From positions 1 through 64,000 of the forward strand of contig JBGUXY010000043.1 of assembly GCA_045118335.1 (NCBI GenBank): a stretch of DNA of 64,000 nucleotides. The letters run 5' to 3'. The notes under the pieces are model-generated. The model was not told the origin of the DNA. It worked only from the letters and a program-made list of their open reading frames with translations, and searched no databases. This DNA is from W1P20-047 sp045118335 (GTDB lineage Bacteria > Actinomycetota > Coriobacteriia > Coriobacteriales > Eggerthellaceae). Shown piece by piece: positions 52,342-62,270 of this stretch; positions within the stretch are counted from its first letter, which is position 1, and every line of letters begins with the position of its first letter. Both the position numbers and the translations under genes were made by a program.

Positions 52342-53229
52342 ATGAAGATCGTCATCGGCAGCCGGGAAAGCAAGCTTGCCGTCGTGCAGAGCGAGATGGT
52401 GATGGACTTCCTGCGACAGGCGCATCCCGCTTGCGATGTGAGCCTGGAGACGTTCAAGACCACAGGCGACAAGATCTTGGACAGGCGGCTTGACCAGATC
52501 GGGGGCAAGGGCCTGTTCGTGAAGGAGCTCGATGCCGCCTTGCGCGATGGCAGGTGCGACTACACGGTTCACAGCAGCAAGGACCTTCCCTCCGACATCG
52601 CAGACGACCTGCCCCTGGTGTGCTTTTCCACCCGCGAAGACCCGCGTGATGTGCTCGTCTTCCCCGAGGGTGCAGACGAGCCTGACTTCAGCCGTCCTAT
52701 CGGCACGTCTTCGCGCAGGCGCGAGGTGCAGCTTGCGGCACTCTATCCCCAGGCCACGTTCGAAAGCGTGCGCGGCAATCTTCAGACGCGCCTGCGCAAG
52801 CTTGACGAGGGGAACTATGGGGCATTGGTGCTGGCTGCGGCCGGCATGAAGCGAATGGGCCTGGAGGAGCGCATCGGTCGCTACCTTTCGGTTGACGAGG
52901 TGATTCCCTCTGCCGGGCAGGGGGTGTTGGCCGTGCAGGGTCGCGCCGATGCCGACGCGCGCCTGTTTAAGGGCTTTGCCGATGCGGACGCCCGGGTGGC
53001 CGTGATGGCCGAGCGTGCGTTCGTCGCGCGGCTGGAGGGCGGCTGCACATCACCCATAGGCGCACATGCGCAGGTAGCGGATGGGAACATCGTGTTCCGC
53101 GGTATGTATTACGACGAAGAGCGCAAGCAGGCTTTCCGGGGCAAGGTAAGCGGTTCTTCCGAAGAAGCCATCGCCCTGGTGTGCGAGCTGGCAGATCGTC
53201 TGCGTGTCGGCGAAGGAGAAACGCTATGA
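52342..53229 (+). CDS. hemC: hydroxymethylbilane synthase (porphobilinogen deaminase)
   Basis: Polymerises four porphobilinogens to hydroxymethylbilane. 295 residues. The dipyrromethane cofactor cysteine is in LEGGCTSPIGAH (C235), and IGSRESKLAVVQ, VHSSKDLPSD and IGTSSRRREVQL are the family stretches. The ATG follows GGAAGAGGAGGACATC, 1 bp after the hemA stop. It overlaps the next gene by 4 nt (ATGA). The preceding enzyme hemB is not in the window. Confidence 0.96.
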   Translation: MKIVIGSRESKLAVVQSEMVMDFLRQAHPACDVSLETFKTTGDKILDRRLDQIGGKGLFVKELDAALRDGRCDYTVHSSKDLPSDIADDLPLVCFSTREDPRDVLVFPEGADEPDFSRPIGTSSRRREVQLAALYPQATFESVRGNLQTRLRKLDEGNYGALVLAAAGMKRMGLEERIGRYLSVDEVIPSAGQGVLAVQGRADADARLFKGFADADARVAVMAERAFVARLEGGCTSPIGAHAQVADGNIVFRGMYYDEERKQAFRGKVSGSSEEAIALVCELADRLRVGEGETL

Positions 53230-54749
53230 GCAACGATTCATGCACGGGAAAGGTATGGCTGGTGGGCGCAGGCCCCGGTGACGCTGGGCTGTTCACCCGC
53301 AAGGGCTTCGAGGTTCTGCAGGACGCTGACGTGGTGGTGTACGACAGCCTGGTGGGCGATGGTGTGATGACGCTGGTCCCGAAGGATGCTCGTACCATCG
53401 ATGTTGGCAAGCGCGCAGACAACCACACCATGCCCCAGTGGCGTATCAGCGAAGTGCTGCTCGAAGAGGCGCAGGCGGGCAACAAAGTGGTTCGGTTGAA
53501 GGGTGGCGACCCCTTCGTGTTCGGGCGCGGTGGCGAAGAACTCGAGCTGTTGAGCGAGCATGGCGTTCCATTCGAGGTGGTGCCGGGCATCACATCGGCC
53601 GTGGCGGTTCCCGCGTACAATGGCATTCCGGTCACGCATCGTGACTTCGCATCGTCGTTGCACATCATCACGGGCCACAAGCGCGAGGGTGCCGATTACG
53701 ACATCGACTTCGATGCGCTCGTGCGCACCAAGGGAACGCTCGTGTTTCTGATGGGTGTGCGGTCGCTTCCTCACATCATGGCAGGACTGCTGGATGCGGG
53801 AATGGACCCGGCGATGCCGGCTGCCGTGCTTCAGGAAGGAACCACGGCAGGCCAGCGACGCGTGGTGGCCACAGTAGGGACTCTGCACGACGAAGCGGTG
53901 AAGGCGAACATACAGGCGCCTGCCATCATCGTGGTCGGCGGCGTATGCGCTTTGGCGAATCAGTTCGCCTGGCGAGAGAGCATGCCGTTACAAGGCTGCA
54001 AGGTGCTGGTCACGCGACCGGCAGAGCTCGTTTCCACGATGTCTGCCCGTTTGCGCGTGCTCGGTGCCGAGGTGCTGGATGTTCCCGCCATCGCCACCGT
54101 GCCCCGCAGCGACTGCGATGAGATCGCGGCAATGATGAGTAACCTGGGCTCCTACGATTGGATCGTGTTCACCAGCCCCTCCGGTGTGAGCATCTTCTTC
54201 GACGGCTTGCTGGATGCAGGCGTGGACGTGCGGGTCATGGCTGGTGCCCGCTTCGCTGCTCTTGGAGCTGGCACGGCGCGCGAACTGCGCAGACATGGCA
54301 TCATAGCCGATTTGGTTCCCGAGGGCGCCACAGGCGAAGCTTTGGGAGCGGCGCTTGCACAGCAAGCGCAGCCAGGGTCGAGGATCTTGATTCCGCGTGC
54401 AGCTATCGGAAACCGCGAACTGGTGGATGCCCTTGCCGCATGCCATGTGGACGATGTGGCAACCTACGATACCGTGTCCTTGAGCCAGAGCCTGATTGAC
54501 GTTGCAGCCCAATTTGACCGTGACTCCATATTCTGCGTGGCCTTTACCAGCTCATCAGGTGTGCGCGCCTTCGCGGATGCATACCACAACGTGGATCTGA
54601 CGAAGGTCCGCGCTGCCTGTATCGGCGAAAAGACGCGTGCAACCGCCGAGGAAGCGGGCATGCGCACCTGGACGGCGAAGGCAGCCACCATGGATGCCCT
54701 TGCCGACCTGATCGTGGAAATGTTCGCCGGCGAGAAATGCGCCAAATGA
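53226..54749 (+). CDS. cobA: uroporphyrinogen-III methyltransferase/synthase fusion (CobA-HemD)
   Basis: 507 residues. The first half (about 10-255) is SUMT, which methylates uroporphyrinogen III to precorrin-2: VWLVGAGPGDAGLFTRKG, RLKGGDPFVFGRGGEE and VVPGITSAVAVPAYNGIP. The second half (about 260-500) is HemD, uroporphyrinogen-III synthase: WIVFTSPSGVSIFF, LIPRAAIGNRELVDAL and FTSSSGVRAF. The chain turns hydroxymethylbilane into precorrin-2. The start ATG overlaps the hemC stop. Such CobA-HemD fusions are common in anaerobes. Confidence 0.95.
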   Translation: MSNDSCTGKVWLVGAGPGDAGLFTRKGFEVLQDADVVVYDSLVGDGVMTLVPKDARTIDVGKRADNHTMPQWRISEVLLEEAQAGNKVVRLKGGDPFVFGRGGEELELLSEHGVPFEVVPGITSAVAVPAYNGIPVTHRDFASSLHIITGHKREGADYDIDFDALVRTKGTLVFLMGVRSLPHIMAGLLDAGMDPAMPAAVLQEGTTAGQRRVVATVGTLHDEAVKANIQAPAIIVVGGVCALANQFAWRESMPLQGCKVLVTRPAELVSTMSARLRVLGAEVLDVPAIATVPRSDCDEIAAMMSNLGSYDWIVFTSPSGVSIFFDGLLDAGVDVRVMAGARFAALGAGTARELRRHGIIADLVPEGATGEALGAALAQQAQPGSRILIPRAAIGNRELVDALAACHVDDVATYDTVSLSQSLIDVAAQFDRDSIFCVAFTSSSGVRAFADAYHNVDLTKVRAACIGEKTRATAEEAGMRTWTAKAATMDALADLIVEMFAGEKCAK

Positions 54750-54813
54750 CCCGCCTCCTTGGCGCGCTGGGCAACTGACTCTTTCGGACAGCTGGCTGTC
54801 GAGAAAGCAAGGC

Positions 54814-56010
54814 ATGCAGAAACTGGAACAATACATAAACGTGGGGACGAAGCGCATGCGCTGTGGTTACACCACGGGTACGTGCGCCACGGCTGCGGCG
54901 GGTGCTGCCGCTCGGCTTCTTCTGCTCGGCGTGGCGGATCCTGCTGTCACGGTTTCCACGCCTTCCGGCATCGATGTCGTCGTCGAGGTGGAAGAAACCC
55001 TACAAGGTGCTGGTTGGGCGCAATGCGCAGTACGAAAGGATGCGGGCGACGACCCCGATGTCACCAACGGCACGTTGGTGTACGCGCGAGTCGAGCGAGT
55101 CGGCGAACCTGGTATTCGAATCGATGGCGGCGTGGGTGTTGGTCGCGTGACACGTGAAGGGCTCGACCAGCCAGTTGGAGAAGCGGCGATCAATTCCACT
55201 CCGCGCAGGATGATTCGCGAACAGGTTGATTCGGTGCTTGACGAGGCCCTTCGGGCGGGGGTTCTGGCTGATGGACCCACGTCGGGATTGCGGGGGAGTG
55301 CGGATGGCTCGACGCACCTTGGCTTGCTGGTGACGATATCCATTCCCGATGGCGTCGAGCTTGCGACGCGCACTTTCAACCCGCGCCTAGGCATAGCAGG
55401 GGGTATCTCGGTCATCGGCACGTCGGGTATCGTGAAGCCCATGAGCGAAGATGCGCTCGTCGCCTCCATCGAGCTCGAGATGAAGATGCTGCGCGCGCGT
55501 GGTGTGGAAGACCTGTTGGTGGTGCCTGGCAACTACGGGCGTGATTTTGCCTGCGGCCAGCTCGAGCTCGACATGTCGCAGGCGGTGCAATGCTCGAACT
55601 ACTTCGGTGCCACGTTGGACGCAGCTTGCATACTGGGGTTCAAGCGGGTTCTCATCGTCGGCCACATCGGCAAGATGGCCAAGGTTGCAGGCGGCATCAT
55701 GAACACGCATTCGCGCGTAGCCGATTGCCGCGTGGAGGTGCTCGCCGCCCATGCGGCATTGGTGGGTGTTTCGCGGGAAGCTGTTTCGCACATCATGGCT
55801 GCGGCGACGACGGATGCTGCGCTCGATGTCTTGTTGCAAGAGCATATGGTGCAGGAAACCATGGCGTCGCTTATGTGCAATTTGGCTGACAAGTTGAACC
55901 ACCGTGTGGCCGAAAGGCTCCAAGTGGAGGCGATCGTGTTTTCCAATGTCCATGGCGTCTTGGGGAAAACCCCTGGCGCTGATGAGCTGAGCTGGGCTTT
56001 CAACGAGTGA
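54814..56010 (+). CDS. cbiD: cobalt-precorrin-5B C1-methyltransferase
   Basis: C1 methylation after ring contraction. 398 residues. GYTTGTCATAAAGAA is the diagnostic N-terminal motif, GGVGVGRVTREGL and INSTPRRMI follow, and PGNYGRDFA and VGHIGKMAKVAGG are later signatures. The ATG has only a weak ribosome site (AAGGC). It is 64 bp after the CobA-HemD stop and 11 bp before cbiF. Confidence 0.93.
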   Translation: MQKLEQYINVGTKRMRCGYTTGTCATAAAGAAARLLLLGVADPAVTVSTPSGIDVVVEVEETLQGAGWAQCAVRKDAGDDPDVTNGTLVYARVERVGEPGIRIDGGVGVGRVTREGLDQPVGEAAINSTPRRMIREQVDSVLDEALRAGVLADGPTSGLRGSADGSTHLGLLVTISIPDGVELATRTFNPRLGIAGGISVIGTSGIVKPMSEDALVASIELEMKMLRARGVEDLLVVPGNYGRDFACGQLELDMSQAVQCSNYFGATLDAACILGFKRVLIVGHIGKMAKVAGGIMNTHSRVADCRVEVLAAHAALVGVSREAVSHIMAAATTDAALDVLLQEHMVQETMASLMCNLADKLNHRVAERLQVEAIVFSNVHGVLGKTPGADELSWAFNE

Positions 56011-56021
56011 AAGGACGAATC

Positions 56022-56786
56022 ATGATTCATTTCGTAGGTGCGGGGTCGGGTGCGGCAGATCTGATCACCGTGCGTGGAGCGCGGCTACTCGAAGAAGCCG
56101 ACGTCATCATCTACGCGGGTTCGCTGGTGAATCCTGCTTTGTTGGATTACGCGCATGAAGGTGCGGAAATCCACAATTCGGCCCACATGACGCTGGAAGA
56201 GGTCATCGGGGTCATGAAGGCCGCCGAAGGAGCGGGCAAGACCACGGTGCGCTTGCATACGGGTGACCCATCGTTGTATGGTGCGCACCGCGAGCAGATG
56301 GACCTGCTCGACGAGGCCGGAATCGCCTATGACGTGGTGCCCGGTGTCTCGTCTTTCTGTGGCGCCGCTGCTGCGCTGAAGGCCGAGTACACGCTTCCCA
56401 ACGTGTCGCAGTCGGTCATCATCACGCGCATGGAAGGCCGCACACCTGTTCCCGATGGCGAAAAGCTACGTCTGATGGCGTCGCATGGCTGCACGATGGT
56501 GCTCTTCCTGTCCACGAGCCTGCTCGATGGTGCTGTGGAAGAGCTTCTGGCGGGCGGCTATAGCCCCGACACTCCCGCAGCCATCGTCTACAAGGCCACG
56601 TGGCCTGATGAGCAGGTGTGGCATTGCACCGTGGGCACTTTGGCGGAGACGGCGAAGGAAGCCGGCGTGAAGAACACGGCGCTTATCACCATCGGTGGAT
56701 TCCTGGGTAGCGCATACGACCGCTCGCGGCTCTACGATCCTGCTTTCACCCATATGTTCCGCAAGGGATCCGATGATGCCAACTAA
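56022..56786 (+). CDS. cbiF: cobalt-precorrin-4 C11-methyltransferase
   Basis: SAM-dependent C11 methylation. 254 residues. FVGAGSGAADLITVRGARLL, YAGSLVNPALL and LHTGDPSLYGA are diagnostic of the CbiF/CobM family. I chose the ATG at 56022 (AAGGACGA upstream), not the GTG at 56007 that overlaps cbiD. Its end overlaps cbiG by 14 bp. Confidence 0.95.
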   Translation: MIHFVGAGSGAADLITVRGARLLEEADVIIYAGSLVNPALLDYAHEGAEIHNSAHMTLEEVIGVMKAAEGAGKTTVRLHTGDPSLYGAHREQMDLLDEAGIAYDVVPGVSSFCGAAAALKAEYTLPNVSQSVIITRMEGRTPVPDGEKLRLMASHGCTMVLFLSTSLLDGAVEELLAGGYSPDTPAAIVYKATWPDEQVWHCTVGTLAETAKEAGVKNTALITIGGFLGSAYDRSRLYDPAFTHMFRKGSDDAN

Positions 56787-57918
56787 CTGCAGAGCAGATA
56801 CCTTGTCGATGGCAGGCGGTTTGCCGCTGTTCCAGCGTATGGGCATCATCGCGTTCACCCGTGGCGGCTGCCTGCTCGCGCGGGAGCTTGCCGTGAAGCT
56901 GCGTGCGGAAGAGCTGTGCGCAGATGCCCATGTGAGCGTAGGCGGTCCCGAGCGCATGGCATCGGAGTGCCAGGTGGAAAGCTTTGACAGCTTGACTTCC
57001 TGGACCAAGGAGCACTTCGCTTCCGATGATGCGCTCATCTTCGTGGGCGCAAGTGGCATCGCGGTGAGGGCGATTGCCCCCCATGTGCGCGACAAGTTCA
57101 CCGACCCGGCTGTCGTGAGCGTGGACGAGGCGGGCGCCTTCGCCGTGCCGTTGCTTTCGGGGCACGTGGGAGGTGCCAACGAGCTGGCGCGTGCCATCGC
57201 GCGCGTCACTTGCGGGCAGGCGGCAGTGTCGACCGCCACCGATGTGAATGGACTGTTTGCCGTGGACGAATGGGCGGCAAGACACGGTCTGTTCATCGAG
57301 GAACGACAGCTGGCCAAGCGCATTTCCGCGCGGCTTCTGGAAGGGCGCCACGTGGGCTTCTGGACCGATTGCCCAGGCGCGTGGGAGCTTCCGGAAGGCG
57401 TGGTGGGCGCCAAATCCGATCTCGGCTTCGCGGTTTCCGTTGATGACACGTGCGAACCGTTTGCCCTCACCCTGCACCTGGTGCCGCGTGTAGCCGTGGT
57501 TGGTGTGGGATGTCGTCGCGATACCGAAGTGGATACGCTACGTCGTATCGTGGATGCGGCGCTTTCCGATGCGGGAATATCGCAGCATGCCGTGTGCATC
57601 CTGGCTTCCATCGACGTGAAGAGCGACGAGCCTGCCATTGGGCAACTTGCCGCATCGCGCCAATGGACGACGCGGTTTTTCTCTGCACGGGAGCTTGCCG
57701 CCCAGCCAGGTGGTTTCACGTCATCCGCTTTCGTTGAGCGCACGGTGGGCGTGGACAACGTCTGCGAGCGTTCCGTCGTGGCGGCAGGTGCACGCCTGGT
57801 GTCTCGGAAGCGTTGCGAAGATGGTGTGACCGTGGCTATCGGCTTGTTGCAGGACGAAGGATGCGACGCTGGGCAGGTGGGCGATATGCCCGCCCCATCG
57901 CCTTCGGCTGCTTCATGA
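56773..57918 (+). CDS. cbiG: cobalt-precorrin-5A hydrolase
   Basis: Opens the delta-lactone of cobalt-precorrin-5A and releases acetaldehyde. 381 residues. FVGASGIAVRAIAPHV, VVSVDEAGAFAVPLLSGHVGGANELA and the C-terminal VGVGCRRDTE are the standard stretches. The ATG at 56773 follows AAGGGATCCG; an upstream frame to 56695 lies inside cbiF. The last part is Pro/Ser/Ala-rich. It lies between cbiF and cbiH, with which it acts in succession. Confidence 0.92.
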   Translation: MMPTNCRADTLSMAGGLPLFQRMGIIAFTRGGCLLARELAVKLRAEELCADAHVSVGGPERMASECQVESFDSLTSWTKEHFASDDALIFVGASGIAVRAIAPHVRDKFTDPAVVSVDEAGAFAVPLLSGHVGGANELARAIARVTCGQAAVSTATDVNGLFAVDEWAARHGLFIEERQLAKRISARLLEGRHVGFWTDCPGAWELPEGVVGAKSDLGFAVSVDDTCEPFALTLHLVPRVAVVGVGCRRDTEVDTLRRIVDAALSDAGISQHAVCILASIDVKSDEPAIGQLAASRQWTTRFFSARELAAQPGGFTSSAFVERTVGVDNVCERSVVAAGARLVSRKRCEDGVTVAIGLLQDEGCDAGQVGDMPAPSPSAAS

Positions 57919-57974
57919 TAAAGGGTTGTCTTCGAGATGATTTCAAACGTCGTTTCAATGATAAGGGGAAGGAA

Positions 57975-58724
57975 ATGAGCGAGAACATGGGCAAGCTGGT
58001 CGTGGTGGGTTTGGGCCCTGGCGGCGCCGAGGATATGTCCGCGAAGGCGCGATCGGCGGTTGAGGGGTGCGATGTGCTCGTGGGGTACACGGTTTACGTG
58101 GACCTGGTGCGTGGCGAATTCCCCGAAAAGGAAGTGCTCACCACCCCCATGCGCAAGGAAGTCGACCGGTGCCGCATGGCGCTGGAGGAAGCCGCTTCGG
58201 GCAAAAGTGTATGCATTGTGTGCTCGGGTGACCCAGGTGTTTACGGAATGGCAGGGCTTATCTACGAGCTCGCGGTCGAGATGCCCGAAGTGGAGATTCA
58301 GATCATCCCCGGCGTTTCGGCGAGCAACGGCGGCGCAGCGGTGCTGGGGGCGCCGTTGATGCACGACTACTGCGTCATTTCCCTTTCCGATTTGCTCACC
58401 CCCTGGGAGAAGATCGAGCAGCGCTTGTCGGCGGCTGCCCAGGCAGACTTCGTCATCAGCCTGTACAACCCCTCGTCGCACAAGCGCTCCGATTATCTGC
58501 AGCGTGCCTGCGATATCCTGCTCAAGTACAAGAGCCCTCAGACGGTGTGCGGAACGGTGCGCAACATCGGCCGCGAAGGGCAAGAGGCCCACGTCATGAC
58601 TCTGGCTAAGCTGCGCGACACGAGCGTCGATATGTTCACGACCGTCTTTGTCGGCAACAGTCAGACGCTCGATTTGAACGGCAAGATGGTTACCCCGCGT
58701 GGTTATCTGCAAAGGGAGGACTAG
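57975..58724 (+). CDS. cbiH: cobalt-factor III (precorrin-3B) C17-methyltransferase
   Basis: Ring contraction and C17 methylation. 249 residues. VVVGLGPGGAEDMSAKA, CSGDPGVYGMAGL, IIPGVSASNGGAAVLGAPLMHD and SLYNPSSHKRSDYL are characteristic of CbiH/CobJ. The ATG follows AAGGGGAAGGAA; a long upstream extension in the same frame overlaps cbiG and was rejected. cbiJ starts 3 bp after its stop. Confidence 0.95.
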   Translation: MSENMGKLVVVGLGPGGAEDMSAKARSAVEGCDVLVGYTVYVDLVRGEFPEKEVLTTPMRKEVDRCRMALEEAASGKSVCIVCSGDPGVYGMAGLIYELAVEMPEVEIQIIPGVSASNGGAAVLGAPLMHDYCVISLSDLLTPWEKIEQRLSAAAQADFVISLYNPSSHKRSDYLQRACDILLKYKSPQTVCGTVRNIGREGQEAHVMTLAKLRDTSVDMFTTVFVGNSQTLDLNGKMVTPRGYLQRED

Positions 58725-58727
58725 GTC

Positions 58728-59552
58728 GTGACCTGCACAGCCGGGCATGAAGATCAGACGGGTGCCGCGGTGGGGAGCGCCAACGAGGCGAAGCCGGAGG
58801 TGTTGGTGTTCGGAGGCACGCTGGAGGGGCGACGCGTAGCCGAATGGCTTGGCGGTCGCGGTACATGCCGCGTGCTCTACAGCGCGCTCACCGATTACGG
58901 TGGATCGCTCGTGCAGGACGCCCCGAACGTGAGCTCGATGGCCGGCCCGATGCTTCCCGATCGCATGGAAGAGCTCATGCGCGATCGCGCTTTCGCTTGC
59001 GTCATCGATGCGACCCACCCCTATGCTGTGGGGATTTCCGGCAGCATCAAGGCGACGACGCAGGCAACGGGCACGAGATTGCTGCGCGTTTTGCGCGAAG
59101 GCGAGCCGGAAGGCCCTTGGGTAGGCGTGGGCAGCGCGCGTGAGGCGGCAGAGTACGTAGCGGAAACCGCCGGTCGCGTGCTCCTGACCACGGGTAGCAA
59201 GGAGCTTTCCGTGTATGCTCAGGTCATTCCCGATTTCACCGAGCGGGTGTTTGCGCGCATCCTGCCCGTGGCAAGCTCCCTCGCAGCTGCAAGCGAGCTC
59301 GGTCTTGCCGCCAGCCACGTGATTGCTATGCAGGGACCGTTCTCGCGGCAGTTCAACGTGGCGCTCATGCGCGAGCTCGACGTGAGTGTGATGGTGACGA
59401 AAGCCTCGGGTTCTGCCGGTGGCTTTTGGGAAAAGGTCGACGCCGCCCGCGAATGCGGCGTTCAGGTGGTGGTCATCCACCGCCCTCTGGACGAAGAGGG
59501 GATAGGCACAGAAGAGCTCTTTGGCATATTGGAGGAAGACCTGAGTCTTTGA
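58728..59552 (+). CDS. cbiJ: cobalt-precorrin-6A reductase
   Basis: NAD(P)H-dependent reduction of cobalt-precorrin-6A. 274 residues. VLVFGGTLEGRRVAEWL is the conserved N-terminus (after an about 22-residue hydrophilic start), VIDATHPYAVGIS, LLTTGSKEL and IAMQGPFSRQFN follow, and VMVTKASGSAGGFWEKV closes the fold. The start is GTG after AGGGAGGACTAGGTC. Confidence 0.93.
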   Translation: MTCTAGHEDQTGAAVGSANEAKPEVLVFGGTLEGRRVAEWLGGRGTCRVLYSALTDYGGSLVQDAPNVSSMAGPMLPDRMEELMRDRAFACVIDATHPYAVGISGSIKATTQATGTRLLRVLREGEPEGPWVGVGSAREAAEYVAETAGRVLLTTGSKELSVYAQVIPDFTERVFARILPVASSLAAASELGLAASHVIAMQGPFSRQFNVALMRELDVSVMVTKASGSAGGFWEKVDAARECGVQVVVIHRPLDEEGIGTEELFGILEEDLSL

Positions 59553-59654
59553 CAACATGGTGGGTTCGCTGCGACAACCCTTTTGGGAGCTGCAGCAAGC
59601 TCCGATGCATCAAGATGCGCTTCTTGCGCGCACGACGAAGAGGAGAACGGCCTC

Positions 59655-60854
59655 ATGAAGGTATACATGATAGGCATTGGCATGGGCAACGTGGACACCC
59701 TTACCGTGGGTGCGCTGCGTGCCATCGAAGGCAGTCAGCTGCTCGTGGGGGCATCTCGCCTGCTTCGCCCTTTCGACTACCTTGATTGCTCGAAGATTGA
59801 ACTCATCCGCTCCGACGATATCGTTGCCGCGCTGCGACAGTCCGATGTCGACCAGGCGTCCATCTTGCTATCGGGTGACGTAGGCTTCTACAGTGGTGCC
59901 ACGTTGCTCTACGGCAAGCTGGACGGTTTCGACGTGGAGGTGATCTGCGGCATATCGTCGCTGGTGTACTTCTGCGCCAAGCTGCACACTCCCTGGCAAG
60001 ATGCCACGTTGGTTTCAGCTCACGGGCGAGAGCACAACGCCGTGGGAGTCATACAGAGTCATGCGAAGACGTTTTGCATCACAGGTGGTCAGACCAAGGT
60101 GGAAGACATCTGCGCGCAGCTGGTGCAGCGCGGGCTGGGGCGTGTGCGCGTGGCGGCGGGAGAGCGTCTTTCCTATGGTGACGAACGCATCGTGCAAGGA
60201 TTGGCCGGTGAGCTTGCGCAGATGAACTTTGCGGATCTTTCAGTGATGCTGGCCTGCAACGATTCGCCCGTGCAGCGTGCGTATGCGGTCCCATCCCTTG
60301 TCGATGGCGATTTCGAGCGCGGTCGTGCGCCCATGACCAAGGAGGAAGTGCGGGCTTTAGCCATATCCAAGCTGCGTATCGCAGCGCATCACGTGGTCTG
60401 GGACGTGGGAGCGGGTACGGGATCGGTGTCCGTCGAAGCGGCTCTGGCCGCCAGTCAGGGAGTCGTTTACGCTGTCGAGCGCAACGAGGATGCTTTGAAG
60501 CTGATGCAGCGAAACAAGGAAGCGCACGGGGTGGTGAACATGCAGGTTGTTCCCGGCCTGGCACCCGAGGCGCTCGCTGGCCTGCCCGTTCCCGACCGCG
60601 TGTTCATCGGGGGTTCTTCTGGCAACTTAGATGCCATCGTCGATGTGGCATTGCGGGCGAATCCGCAGGTGCGCATCTGCGCCACGGCCGTTACGCTTGA
60701 GACGGTTTCCGAGCTTCTAGCCTGCGTGCAAGACCGTGGTTTCGACGATGTCGACATCGTGCAGGTGGCGATCTCGCGCGCCGACAAGGTGGGCTCATAC
60801 CATCTGATGCGTGCGGAAAACCCTGTGTATGTGGTGACGTTTGGACGGGGGTAG
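59655..60854 (+). CDS. cbiET: cobalt-precorrin-7 C5-methyltransferase / cobalt-precorrin-6B C15-methyltransferase (CbiE-CbiT fusion)
   Basis: 399 residues. About 1-205 is CbiE (MIGIGMGNVDTLTVGAL, GDVGFYSGA, the HGRE region) and about 226-399 is CbiT, with a class I SAM site VWDVGAGTGSVSVEAA, YAVERNEDAL and FIGGSSGNLD. Together they methylate C5 and C15 and decarboxylate the acetate at C12. The fusion corresponds to CobL of the aerobic pathway. The ATG at 59655 follows GAGGAGAAC; the frame is open to 59583 but lacks a ribosome site there. Confidence 0.95.
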   Translation: MKVYMIGIGMGNVDTLTVGALRAIEGSQLLVGASRLLRPFDYLDCSKIELIRSDDIVAALRQSDVDQASILLSGDVGFYSGATLLYGKLDGFDVEVICGISSLVYFCAKLHTPWQDATLVSAHGREHNAVGVIQSHAKTFCITGGQTKVEDICAQLVQRGLGRVRVAAGERLSYGDERIVQGLAGELAQMNFADLSVMLACNDSPVQRAYAVPSLVDGDFERGRAPMTKEEVRALAISKLRIAAHHVVWDVGAGTGSVSVEAALAASQGVVYAVERNEDALKLMQRNKEAHGVVNMQVVPGLAPEALAGLPVPDRVFIGGSSGNLDAIVDVALRANPQVRICATAVTLETVSELLACVQDRGFDDVDIVQVAISRADKVGSYHLMRAENPVYVVTFGRG

Positions 60855-60857
60855 GGA

Positions 60858-62270
60858 ATGACCATGAAGGTTTCGGCGCCTCGGTTGCTCATCGGGGCTC
60901 CTGCGAGCGGAGGCGGCAAGACCACGTTCACGTGCGGGTTGCTGCATGCGCTCATCCGACGAGGTCTTTCGGCTGCAGCCTGCAAATGCGGACCCGACTA
61001 CATCGACCCTATGTTCCACAGCGAGGTCATCGGGGCGCAATCGCGCAACCTAGACCTGTTCTTCTCGAAGCCCGACCAGGTTTTGGCGCTCGTGGCGGAT
61101 GGGGCGCGGACCAACGACATCACTGTCATCGAGGGCGTGATGGGCTACTACGACGGTATAGCGGTGAGCGATGTCGCCTCCGCCTGGGATGTGGCACGTG
61201 TGACGAAATCACCAGCCGTGCTGGTGGTGGACGGGCGCGGGCGGGCGCGGTCCATTGCTGCAGAGGTCCAGGGTTTTGCGAACTTCCGCGAGGACAGCCG
61301 CATTGCCGGCGTGGTGCTGAATCGTGTTTCGCCCATGGCATTTTCCCGCATCAAGCAGCTTGTGGAAGAGGAGACGGGTGTACATGTATACGGGTGTCTG
61401 CCCGTGTTGAACGATTGCAGTCTGGAGAGCCGGCATCTGGGATTGGTGACGGCGGCGGAAGTGCATGACCTGCGCGTGAAGCTGGATAAGCTGGCAGACG
61501 CCATCGAGGAGAATGTCGATCTCGATGGACTCATCGAGCTGGCGAGGTCGGCGGGGGCCATCGAAGCTAAGGACGGCTTTCTCTCCTCGCAGGGTTGTGT
61601 TCCGGGAGAGAAGAAGGTAAGGATAGCGGTAGCGCATGACGATGCGTTTTGCTTCTACTATGCGGATGCGCTCAGGTTGCTGGAAGAGTTGGGAGCGGAG
61701 CTCGTGGAATTCTCGCCGATTGCAGACGATGCGCTTCCCGCTGGGGTGCACGGTATCTACTTCGGCGGCGGGTATCCCGAGCTACATGCCCGCGAGCTTT
61801 CTTGCAACGAGTCGATGCGCGAGTCGCTGGCGGCTGCCATTCGCGGTGGCATGCCCACGGTGGCGGAGTGCGGTGGGTTCATGTACCTCCATGAGCAGTT
61901 GGAAGATCCTGACGGCAGCGTATATCCGCAGGTGGGAATCGTGGAAGGAACGTCTTTCCGCACGTCACGGCTGGGTCGATTCGGCTATGTCACGCTCACG
62001 GCACGGCAGGGCGGGCTGCTCGCCGAAGTGGGTGAAATGTTGCAGGCGCACGAATTCCACTATTGGGACAGCACAAACGTCGGTGATGCCTTCCTGGCCG
62101 AAAAGCCGCAGTCGACTCGCAGTTGGCAGTGCTGTTTGCATACGCCAACGATGTATGCGGGGTATCCGCATCTCTATTTCCCCGGCAACCCTCAGGCTGC
62201 GCAACGGTTCGTGGCTGCATGCGCATCGTATGCCAGCTCCAAGGCTGCCTCTTGCGAGGTGGATGCATGA
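60858..62270 (+). CDS. cbiA: cobyrinate a,c-diamide synthase
   Basis: ATP- and glutamine-dependent amidation of carboxylates a and c. 470 residues. GAPASGGGKTT is the P-loop, CGPDYIDPMFH the substrate stretch, and the amidotransferase nucleophile is in VAECGGFMYL (C338), after YFGGGYPELHA. It starts 3 bp after the cbiET stop and overlaps cbiB by 4 nt. The related enzyme CbiP, needed for the other four amides, is not in the window. Confidence 0.95.
   Translation: MTMKVSAPRLLIGAPASGGGKTTFTCGLLHALIRRGLSAAACKCGPDYIDPMFHSEVIGAQSRNLDLFFSKPDQVLALVADGARTNDITVIEGVMGYYDGIAVSDVASAWDVARVTKSPAVLVVDGRGRARSIAAEVQGFANFREDSRIAGVVLNRVSPMAFSRIKQLVEEETGVHVYGCLPVLNDCSLESRHLGLVTAAEVHDLRVKLDKLADAIEENVDLDGLIELARSAGAIEAKDGFLSSQGCVPGEKKVRIAVAHDDAFCFYYADALRLLEELGAELVEFSPIADDALPAGVHGIYFGGGYPELHARELSCNESMRESLAAAIRGGMPTVAECGGFMYLHEQLEDPDGSVYPQVGIVEGTSFRTSRLGRFGYVTLTARQGGLLAEVGEMLQAHEFHYWDSTNVGDAFLAEKPQSTRSWQCCLHTPTMYAGYPHLYFPGNPQAAQRFVAACASYASSKAASCEVDA

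Noticed and set aside
56466..59558. Antisense open frame of 1030 codons across cbiF, cbiG, cbiH and cbiJ
   Set aside because: It runs opposite to four well-identified genes. GC-rich third positions keep stops rare in the mirrored frame, its product is Arg/His/Ala-rich and resembles nothing.
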